From assembly GCA_016793325.1 (NCBI GenBank), contig JAEUKI010000060.1:62001-126000 (forward strand): 64,000 nucleotides of DNA, in the 5' to 3' direction. Positions 58,182 to 64,000 of the stretch are shown here, one piece after another (within the stretch, counting starts at the first letter, position 1; every line of letters starts with the position of its first letter). Position numbers and translations under genes: made by a program. The DNA is from Myxococcales bacterium. Lineage in GTDB: Bacteria > Myxococcota_A > Polyangia > Polyangiales > Ga0077539. Under the pieces are notes generated by a model, which was given only the letters and a program-made list of their open reading frames with translations, had not been told where the DNA came from and ran no database searches.

Positions 58182-59582
58182 ATGCTCATCGCTCGAAGGA
58201 TTCTGCGCTTCTTGCTCGTATGTGCGGCCACTGCGTGCGGAGGAGAGATCGCGGGAGGTCCGTCGACGGACGCGGCGCGGGACGTGCGACGGAGCGACAG
58301 CAGCTCGACGATCGACGGATCGGACGCTGCGCAAAGCACCGACGACGCGATGGAAGTCGATGCGACGACAGCGATGGACTCGGGCGCGATCGAGACGGAC
58401 AGCGGCGTGACGGAGCCGATGGACACGGGCGTTGGTCCCGTGACGGACACTGGAGTCGTGACGCCGCCGATGGACAGCGGTGTGCCAGGCCCGCCGCGGG
58501 ACTCGGGCGTGCTCGTGGACACGGGCGTGGCGCCGGCGGACACGGGCGTGATGATGCAGCCCCGGTTTTCTGCGGTGTTTTCTGTGCGAAACGCGGCTTC
58601 GTCGCCGAGCACGATCGTCGAGGACACGCTGGTGACGTTGATTCGCCAAGCGGTTCCAGGCTCGAGGATCCGCATCGCGGTGTTCAACTTCTCGCGCAAC
58701 AACGTGTCGGCCGAGCTCGTCGCGGCCGCGCGGCGCGGCGTCGACGTTCGCATCGTGCTCGACGGAGGAACGCCCACGGACCCCGGAACCGAAGTCCCTG
58801 CCCTCCGCACAGGGCTCGGCGCGGCGAACGTCACCGTGTGCACGGCGCCCGGAACGTCGTGCATCGGGACGGGCATCATGCACCACAAGACGTTCTTGTT
58901 CTCGCAGCTGAGCGACGGCTCGCGCAACGTGGTGGTGCAGGCCTCGCACAACCTCACGACGACGCAGCTCTCGATGCACAACAACGCCGTGATCATCCGC
59001 GGCGACGACGCGCTCTTCGCGGGCTACGAGAGCGTGTGGGACGACCTTCGCCGCGACATCGAGAACCCAAACTACTACCGAATCATCGACGGGACGTACG
59101 CGACGCGGGCGTACTTCTTTCCGCGCAGCAGCGGGGACACGACGGTGTCGATCTTGGACAACGCGTCGTGCGACGCGACGTCGCGCATCCGCGTGGCGAT
59201 GGCGTTCTTCACGGACGCGAGGATCGAGGTCGCGCAAGCGCTCGCCCGTCGCGCGAGGGCGGGCTGCTCGGTGAGCGTCGTGATCGGCAACGGCGAGATC
59301 CCCGCGGGGACCAACGTGCTCTCGACGCTTCGGGCCGCGGGCGTTGTCGTGACGCTGTATCCGACGCGCACCAACGGCTGGGGTCTTCACTCGAAGTACT
59401 TGCTCATCGACGCGCCGTACACGGGCGCGCGGCGGCAGCTGGTGTTCACGGGCTCGCACAATTGGACAGGGCCGGCGCTCACGAGCAACGACGAGTCGCT
59501 GCTCAAGCTCGAAGACACGACGCTCTTCAACACGTACCTCAACGACTGGAACCACGTGCGCAACGCCGCCGCGCAGCCGTAG
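58182..59582 (+). CDS. Phospholipase D-like lipoprotein
   Basis: 466 residues. Lipobox LLVCAATAC. The linker (about 22-125) is extremely rich in DSG/DTG (SGAIETDSGVTEPMDTGVG and similar). Two PLD halves follow: the first has IVLDGG, then IMHHKTFLF and QASHNLTTTQLS; the second LHSKYLLID, a full HxKx4D, and GSHNWTGPAL with NDESLL. The first half has H-H-K but lacks the Asp four residues after the Lys, so it may be asymmetric. PLD-like enzymes hydrolyse or transfer phosphodiesters through a His nucleophile. As a lipoprotein it could act on outer-membrane or foreign phospholipids. The Cys pair in VTVCTAPGTSCIG is near the first half. Confidence 0.88.
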   Translation: MLIARRILRFLLVCAATACGGEIAGGPSTDAARDVRRSDSSSTIDGSDAAQSTDDAMEVDATTAMDSGAIETDSGVTEPMDTGVGPVTDTGVVTPPMDSGVPGPPRDSGVLVDTGVAPADTGVMMQPRFSAVFSVRNAASSPSTIVEDTLVTLIRQAVPGSRIRIAVFNFSRNNVSAELVAAARRGVDVRIVLDGGTPTDPGTEVPALRTGLGAANVTVCTAPGTSCIGTGIMHHKTFLFSQLSDGSRNVVVQASHNLTTTQLSMHNNAVIIRGDDALFAGYESVWDDLRRDIENPNYYRIIDGTYATRAYFFPRSSGDTTVSILDNASCDATSRIRVAMAFFTDARIEVAQALARRARAGCSVSVVIGNGEIPAGTNVLSTLRAAGVVVTLYPTRTNGWGLHSKYLLIDAPYTGARRQLVFTGSHNWTGPALTSNDESLLKLEDTTLFNTYLNDWNHVRNAAAQP

Positions 59583-59698
59583 AGGCGCTGCACCAGCCCG
59601 CGTCGCCGTCGCGGACGAAGGGCGCTGCGTCGACGGTCGATGGATCGCCTCCGCAGCGGAGCGCGTCGGCGCATCTTGAAAACGGGTGTGCAAGACAC

Positions 59699-59727
59699 TA
59701 GTTGCAATTTAGATACAATTGCAACTA
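59699..59727. promoter_or_regulatory. Perfect 11+11 bp AT-rich palindrome (candidate operator)
   Basis: TAGTTGCAATT (59699-59709) and AATTGCAACTA (59717-59727) are exact inverse copies around a 7-base spacer (TAGATAC). It is strikingly AT-rich in a GC-rich genome and lies 85 bp upstream of the COG0523 GTPase start. Metal-responsive Fur-family repressors (Zur) bind such symmetric AT-rich sites near COG0523 genes, so Zur-type control is a fair guess. Confidence 0.65.
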
Positions 59728-59737
59728 TCCTCCGCGC

Positions 59738-59815
59738 ATGCACGTCACCGTCGCCGTCCTCGCGCGCTCCGTGATCGGTGCGGCGCCGACCGAGCTCGTC
59801 ACGAGGGGGCTGTGA
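59738..59815 (+). CDS. Possible 25-residue leader peptide overlapping the COG0523 start
   Basis: ATG at 59738 opens a 25-codon frame (MHVTVAVLARSVIGAAPTEL, then VTRGL) ending with TGA at 59813-59815. That stop overlaps the GTG of the next gene as GTGA. It begins 10 bp after the palindrome. No good ribosome site is present before the ATG. It may be a coupled leader or only the result of the frame; not certain. Confidence 0.3.
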   Translation: MHVTVAVLARSVIGAAPTELVTRGL

Positions 59816-60831
59816 CGATTCCCGTCACGGTGCTCAGCGGCTTTCTGGGCGCGGGAAAGACGACGTTGCTCGACAACGCGCTTCGGCACCCGCTCTTGTC
59901 CAACGCGCTCGTCTTGATCAACGAGCTCGGCGCGATATCGATCGACCATCACCTCGTCACCACGCTCGGGGACTCGGTCATCGCGCTCCCGTCGGGGTGC
60001 ATCTGCTGCGAAGCGAAGGGCGACTTCGAGAAGGTGTTGCTCGAACAGCGCGCGCTGCGCTCGTTCGATCGCGTCGTGATCGAGACCTCGGGGATCGCGG
60101 ACCCCACGCCGCTGATCGCGACGATTCACTACGCGCTCGAGCTCGCGCCGCACTTTCACTTCGACGCGCTCGTGGTGGCGTTCGACGCGACGCTCGGTCC
60201 AGCGACGATCGCGCGGCACGACGAGGCGCGTCTGCAGCTCGCGCTCGCGGACGACATCATCCTGACGAAGCTCGACCTCGCCCCGCGCGAAGAAGGGCTC
60301 GCCGCCGCGGACCTCGCGCGAGCGCACAACGCGTTCGCGCGCGTGTTCGTCGCCAACCGCGGCGCGCTCGATTGGCACGCGCTGCTCAGCTGGACGCGCT
60401 CGACCGTCGCGGCGAGGCTCGACCCCTCGGCGGCGTTCGCGGCCGGCGCGCACCCCACGACGGTCGACAGCATCGCTGTTCGCTCGGAGCGCCCCTGCGA
60501 CTGGAACGCGCTCGCCGCGTGGCTCTCGCTCGCGACGCAGCTCCACGGCGACGCGCTCTTGCGCGTCAAGGGCCTGGTCGCGGTCGAAGACGAGCGTGGA
60601 CCGGTCTCGATCCAGTCCGTTCAGCGCGTGTTGTATCCGCCGTTCGCGCTGCGCGATTGGCCGTCGGACGACCGCGCCTCCCGCGTCGTCGCGATCTCGC
60701 GCGGGCTCTCGCAGCACGACAGAGACATGCTCGAAGACGGTCTTCGCGCCGCGCTCGGCGCGGCAAAACGCCCCCGAGACCACAAGTGGGTTCGGCGCCG
60801 CGCGACGCGAGCGGGCCGTCGCGCCCCGTGA
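59812..60831 (+). CDS. G3E GTPase, COG0523/CobW family (putative metal chaperone)
   Basis: 339 residues from GTG 59812, preceded by GAGGGGG (59803-59809). Walker A GFLGAGKTT (10-18), the family hallmark metal motif GCICCE (62-67), switch region VIETSGIADPTPLI, and TKLD for guanine. The C-terminal CobW-C domain is present (RSERPCDWNALAAWLSL ... LLRVKGLVAVEDE). COG0523 proteins load metals, in particular zinc, into target enzymes (ZigA, YjiA, ZNG1) and are often under Zur control. C-terminal His/Arg-rich tail KWVRRRATRAGRR is not a canonical His loop. Confidence 0.93.
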   Translation: MTIPVTVLSGFLGAGKTTLLDNALRHPLLSNALVLINELGAISIDHHLVTTLGDSVIALPSGCICCEAKGDFEKVLLEQRALRSFDRVVIETSGIADPTPLIATIHYALELAPHFHFDALVVAFDATLGPATIARHDEARLQLALADDIILTKLDLAPREEGLAAADLARAHNAFARVFVANRGALDWHALLSWTRSTVAARLDPSAAFAAGAHPTTVDSIAVRSERPCDWNALAAWLSLATQLHGDALLRVKGLVAVEDERGPVSIQSVQRVLYPPFALRDWPSDDRASRVVAISRGLSQHDRDMLEDGLRAALGAAKRPRDHKWVRRRATRAGRRAP

Positions 60832-60894
60832 GCACACAATCAACTTCGCTGCGAATCAACACACCGATGCGCAGCTCGATGCCAGGGTACGCGC

Positions 60895-61464
60895 TCAGTG
60901 GCAGTGGTCGTCGTGGCAGTCGTTCGAGCAGCAGTCGCTGTTGGTTCTGCAGAACTCTCCCGCGGGGGCGCACGGCGGCGGCGGCCCTCCTTGGCGACAC
61001 ACTCCGAGGCTTCCGAGGAGCGAATCGAGCGGCACGCAGCTCTGCCCCGCGGCGCACTCGGCGTCCGAGCAGCACGTGTCGGCGCAGCGGCCCATCGAGC
61101 AGCGCAGGCCGCCGATGCAATACGGGCCAGAGTCGTAGCTGCACGCGGCGCCGAGCGTCGCGGTCGCGCGAACGTCGACGCACGCGATGACGGTGTTTCC
61201 ACTGGCGTTGCGCGCGAGATCGCACACCCGACCCGGAGGGCAGCCTTCGTTGTTGGCTGGGTTGCACTCGGACAACGGCGAGCGCCAACAGCGCTCGGAC
61301 AACCCCGCGAATCGCTGTGGTGCAACACGATCGTTCGAGACGTCCGCCGCGGCGTCGGCCACGACCGCAGCGTCTTCGATCGAGGCGTCCTGCGGGGGTT
61401 GCGCCGCGGGCGCACAACCCATCGTCATGCTCACGACGAGGAACAAACAGCGCGACTGCTTCAT
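60895..61464 (-). CDS. Cys-rich lipoprotein ending in a His/Asp/Cys tail
   Basis: 189 residues. Signal peptide with lipobox VSMTMGC. A short acidic linker, then Cys motifs: RCWRSPLSECNPANNEGC, CPPGRVCD, ACSYDSGPYCIGGLRCSMGRC, CCSDAECAAGQSCVP and the final CRTNSDCCSNDCHDDHCH. The terminal DCHDDHCH is a plausible metal site. The spacing recalls Cys-rich EB or Dickkopf-type modules that recur in myxobacterial lipoproteins. It lies convergent with the COG0523 gene, and its start is 18 bp from an AT-rich TTGCAA cluster similar to the palindrome upstream of that gene. Zinc or copper binding is a guess. Confidence 0.82.
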   Translation of the reverse strand: MKQSRCLFLVVSMTMGCAPAAQPPQDASIEDAAVVADAAADVSNDRVAPQRFAGLSERCWRSPLSECNPANNEGCPPGRVCDLARNASGNTVIACVDVRATATLGAACSYDSGPYCIGGLRCSMGRCADTCCSDAECAAGQSCVPLDSLLGSLGVCRQGGPPPPCAPAGEFCRTNSDCCSNDCHDDHCH

Positions 61465-61481
61465 GCCCGAAGGCTGTCATA

Positions 61482-61504
61482 ATGCAACTGAATTGCAAGT
61501 GCAT
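61482..61504. promoter_or_regulatory. TTGCAA-rich AT cluster upstream of the 61464 lipoprotein
   Basis: ATGCAA (61482-61487), TTGCAA (61493-61498) and TGCAT (61500-61504) occur at about 10-11 bp phase, 18 bases upstream of the lipoprotein start on the minus strand. Read on that strand, TTGCAATTCAG matches TTGCAATTTAG in the 59699 palindrome at 10 of 11 bases. Symmetry is imperfect. It could be a second binding site of the same regulator. Confidence 0.4.
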
Positions 61505-61583
61505 AAATCGCTCGCACTTCGGCCCTCGACGCACGAAGGTCGCGCGTCTCTGCATCGAGTCACCTCACGACGGAGAGCTCGCG

Positions 61584-61784
61584 ATGAACGAGTTTCGCTC
61601 TGCGAGTGTCACCGGCGACGGCGTGTCCGTCTTCGGCGTGCTCGTGTACCGCCAGTACGGCCACGGATTTCGCGAGTCGACGCCCGTCGAGGACGCAGGA
61701 GATCCAGGGCGAATCGATCCAGGCGCGATCGCGATCGGCGCCGCGGTGAACATGGTGTTCGCGATCGAGCCGATCGACGCGTGA
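61584..61784 (+). CDS. Small protein of unknown function
   Basis: 66 residues from the ATG at 61584, behind GGAGAG at 61572-61577 (6-base spacing). Sequence NEFRSASVTGDGVSVFGVL, then VYRQYGHGFRESTPVEDAG, ending AVNMVFAIEPIDA. No signal, no Cys. It is not recognised but a good ribosome site and uninterrupted codon use speak for expression. It is divergent from the Cys-rich lipoprotein gene. Confidence 0.45.
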   Translation: MNEFRSASVTGDGVSVFGVLVYRQYGHGFRESTPVEDAGDPGRIDPGAIAIGAAVNMVFAIEPIDA

Positions 61785-62019
61785 GAGGCGACCGTTGAAC
61801 AGCAGCGCGTCAACGCGTCGTTGCAAAGATCAGATCTCCCAGTCCCCACTGAAGAAGCCCCTCGAAGTCCGGAGTGTCGCTGAGTCGCGCAACACACAGA
61901 CGCGCCTCACCGGCCTCGATGCTTCGCGCAGCCTGTCGATTCAGCGGTGTGCGTCGGGCGGCGGCTTGCCATGCAGCCGCGGCGCGCGTTCCCCTCCCCC
62001 ATATCCCCCTTCACACGAC

Positions 62020-63648
62020 TCACGCGCTCAGCGAGTCGGTCGCGCTGCGCGAGTTGCCGTTGGCCATCGCGGCGACTGCCACCGGCTCGAGCTCGTCGAC
62101 GAGGCTCGTGCGCGACGCGTCGAGCGCGGGGACCGCGGCTTCGGTGACGATCGCGGGCTTCGCGGTCGCGGCGCTCTTGGCGGGCTTCGCGTTGAACGCG
62201 AGGCGCTCGCGGAGCACCGAGCCGCCGACCCACGCGTAGCCCATCGCGAACATGAGCGCGAACGGCGCGGCGAGGATGTGACCCGTCGCGAGCGCGACGC
62301 CGATGGCGATGAAGTTCTGCGCCGAGAGGATGAGCTCGATCCAGGGGATCTGCGTGCGCGCGTGGTAGCGCTGCTTGACCGCGCTCTTGTCGCCCTTCTT
62401 CGGCGTGCGAACGAACTCGCCCGTCGGTCCGCCGAGGCCCTGCAAGACGGCCTTGGTGAGGTACGGGCTCATTCCGCAGCCGAGCGCCATGAGCGCCGGG
62501 AGCTTCACGAGCGCGCCGAGCGCAGAGCGTCCCTGCGCGACGTCCGCGGTGACGTAGAACGCGACGACCGAGCCGCTCGAGCCGAGCAGCAAGGGGATGT
62601 CGACGAGCAAGAGCGTGCGCGGATCGCCCGCGGGCATCACGAGCAGCATCGGCAGCAAGAACACCGACAGCAGCAGCATGAACGGGTACGCGAAGTGCGG
62701 CGTCATGTGAAACACCGCTTCGTTGCGCACGCTGAACGAGAGGTCCTTGCGGCCCCACACGCGGCCGAGGAGCTTGCGCGCGGTCTGCACCGTCCCCTTC
62801 GCCCAGCGGAACTGCTGCGCGCGAAAGGCCTCCATCTCTTCGGGAAGCTCCGCGGGCGTCACGTGATCGACGCGATACACGAAGCGGTAGCCCGCGAGCT
62901 GCGCGCGGTACGAGAGGTCGAGGTCTTCGGTGAGCGTGTCGTGCTGCCATCCACCGGCCGCGGCGATCGCTTCGCGGCGCCAGATCCCGCCGGTGCCCGA
63001 GAAGTTGAAGAACTTTCCCGAGCCGTAGCGCGCGCAGTTTTCGACCATGTGGTGGCCGTCGAGCATGAGCGACTGGATCCGCGTGAGCAGCGAGTGCTCG
63101 CGGTTCATGTGGCCCCAGCGCGCCTGAACGCAGCCCACCTTCGCGTCTTCGAAGTGCGGGACGACCGCGCGAAGAAAGTCCGGCTGCGGCAGAAAGTCCG
63201 CGTCGAACACGGCGATGAGCTCGCCCTTCGCCATGCGCTGCCCGTAGTCGAGCGCGCCGGCCTTGTAGCCCGTGCGGTCGTGACGGTGGATGTACACAGC
63301 GTCGATTCCGCGGCGAGCGAGCTCGGCCACCTTGGCGCGCGCGAGCTCGCGCGTGTCGTCGGTGCTGTCGTCGAGCACTTGGATCTCGAGCTTCTCCCGC
63401 GGGTATTCGAGCCGCGCGACCGCTTCGAGGAGCTGGTCGACCACGTCCGGTTCGTTGAAGAGCGGGAGCTGCACAGTGACGTGCGGGAGCGTCGCCGCGG
63501 GCGCGTCCTTCGCGATCGGCGCGGGCGGCGCTGCGATCTTCGAGCGGTACTTGCGCAACAGATACACGAGCTTGCTCCGGTGCAGGCCGTACACAGCGAG
63601 CATCACGAGGATGGCCACATACGGAACCGCGATCAGATACGTCGTCAT
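62020..63648 (-). CDS. Membrane GT2 glycosyltransferase, cellulose-synthase-like
   Basis: 542 residues from the ATG at 63648. N-terminal membrane helix 5-23. The GT2 domain (about 55-290) has LPLFNEPDVVDQLLEA, VLDDSTDDT (D93/D94), FDADFLP (149-154), TEDLDLSYR (240-248) and QQFRWAKG (278-285), the full D, DxD, TED, QxxRW set of processive polysaccharide synthases. Four or five further helices follow (AYPFMLLLSVFLLPMLLVMP, VDIPLLLGSSGSVVAFYVTA, WIELILSAQNFIAIGVALA, APFALMFAMGYAWVGG). The Ala/Lys tail is variable. The product (glucan, mannan or glycolipid) is not evident; no bcsB-like partner is seen nearby. Confidence 0.93.
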   Translation of the reverse strand: MTTYLIAVPYVAILVMLAVYGLHRSKLVYLLRKYRSKIAAPPAPIAKDAPAATLPHVTVQLPLFNEPDVVDQLLEAVARLEYPREKLEIQVLDDSTDDTRELARAKVAELARRGIDAVYIHRHDRTGYKAGALDYGQRMAKGELIAVFDADFLPQPDFLRAVVPHFEDAKVGCVQARWGHMNREHSLLTRIQSLMLDGHHMVENCARYGSGKFFNFSGTGGIWRREAIAAAGGWQHDTLTEDLDLSYRAQLAGYRFVYRVDHVTPAELPEEMEAFRAQQFRWAKGTVQTARKLLGRVWGRKDLSFSVRNEAVFHMTPHFAYPFMLLLSVFLLPMLLVMPAGDPRTLLLVDIPLLLGSSGSVVAFYVTADVAQGRSALGALVKLPALMALGCGMSPYLTKAVLQGLGGPTGEFVRTPKKGDKSAVKQRYHARTQIPWIELILSAQNFIAIGVALATGHILAAPFALMFAMGYAWVGGSVLRERLAFNAKPAKSAATAKPAIVTEAAVPALDASRTSLVDELEPVAVAAMANGNSRSATDSLSA

Positions 63649-63831
63649 GGATTCGCTTCGGCTCTCCTTTGTCCGCAGCGAGTAAACGTTCGGGGCCCCC
63701 GAGAGTTGTCGACGAGTTGTATTTCGTTGTCGGGCGTTCACATCCAACTCGTCGAAAAGTGGACAGTCCTCGCGGTCCCGCGGGTGGCCGCGGTACTGTC
63801 CCTCGAAGCCTCGCGCGCTCGCATCGAAGTC

Positions 63832-64000
63832 ATGACGCCCCCGCCCCTGCGCACGCACGCGCCGCAAGCTCCACGACGTCGACTCCCCACCGCGCGACGC
63901 GCGCTCTTGGTGAGCCTGGTGTTGCTGGGCGGCTGCACGCGGACGACCGTTCGCGCGACGCGCGTCGCGCAGGTGCTCGACGTCGCGCCGACGGGCGACC
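63832..64000 (+). CDS. Lipoprotein, 5' end only (truncated by window edge)
   Basis: ATG at 63832 opens a frame that is still open at the window end (56 codons). It encodes a basic n-region (APRRRLPTARRA), a hydrophobic core (LLVSLVLLGGC) and a lipobox Cys. The mature part begins TRTTVRATRVAQVLDVAPTGD. Probably one more lipoprotein of the type common in this window; it is divergent from the GT2 gene, with 183 bp between them. Confidence 0.6.
   Translation, partial: MTPPPLRTHAPQAPRRRLPTARRALLVSLVLLGGCTRTTVRATRVAQVLDVAPTGD

Overview
This 64 kb window is GC-rich chromosomal DNA from a myxobacterium (Myxococcota), most likely of the Polyangia/Sandaracinaceae type. The markers are a DUF2378 protein (a Myxococcales-restricted family), two MYXO-CTERM-like C-termini, a Ser/Thr kinase with the HRDISPQN catalytic loop typical of myxobacterial kinases, an FHA-headed sigma-54 activator, an FHA-headed ABCG-type transporter, and an unusual density of lipoproteins with Asp/Ser/Thr/Val-rich linkers behind the lipobox. 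I see no rRNA, tRNA, CRISPR array, integrase, transposase or phage gene, so this looks like ordinary chromosome with rich surface-protein content.

Layout. 1-642: 3' end of an ATP-grasp enzyme. 652-3998 (minus): rnhA, a TPR/PEGA-like periplasmic protein and a Ser/Thr kinase, apparently one operon. 4066-5133: anchored unknown protein. 5141-9955 (minus): four-gene membrane operon ending in an alkaline-phosphatase-fold protein and an unknown membrane protein. 10024-13132: CoA-transferase, small TM protein, XRE regulator, RNase Z-like hydrolase. 13516-16738: a two-RRM glycine-rich RNA-binding protein and an ABC-F ATPase. 16882-24354: two giant Cys-repeat lipoproteins flanking an NAGPA-type protein, an esterase and a P460-type cytochrome. 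24386-33342: PcrA-type helicase, GH25 lysozyme-like protein, a pair of collar-like HxH proteins, RCC1 propeller, AmpG-like permease, small unknowns. 33704-38311: BNR-like propeller lipoprotein, a 95-bp perfect inverted repeat, carotenoid oxygenase, Cys-rich lipoprotein. 38407-43860: FHA/sigma-54 regulator, Uma2-like protein, secreted unknown, DUF2378 protein, triple-LCCL lipoprotein. 43864-46611 (minus): four genes overlapping by 1-4 nt (LURP-one/scramblase-like, ECF sigma, anti-sigma-like, secreted). 46685-49695 (minus): mqo, a duplicated AgmX-like protein, VKOR. 49819-55682: beta-helix MYXO-CTERM protein, pectinacetylesterase/Notum-like lipoprotein, triple-FHA ABCG transporter. 55696-64000: a PEGA-like membrane protein, a cNMP-LdhA fusion, a PLD-like lipoprotein, a COG0523 GTPase behind a perfect AT-rich palindrome, a Cys-rich lipoprotein, a cellulose-synthase-like GT2, and the start of another lipoprotein.

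Working picture: the region is mostly cell-envelope and signalling (kinase, EBP, ECF sigma/anti-sigma, FHA proteins) plus exported proteins built by repeating small disulphide or metal-site modules (Stig1-like, 4-Cys, LCCL, RCC1, collar-like HxH). The strongest candidates for something undescribed are the collar-like HxH family, the sigma/anti-sigma/LURP-one operon with a repeated anti-sigma motif, the cNMP-LdhA fusion, the 95-bp inverted repeat between convergent genes, and the palindrome/leader-ORF arrangement before the COG0523 gene. All functions are inferred from sequence pattern; no database search was run.
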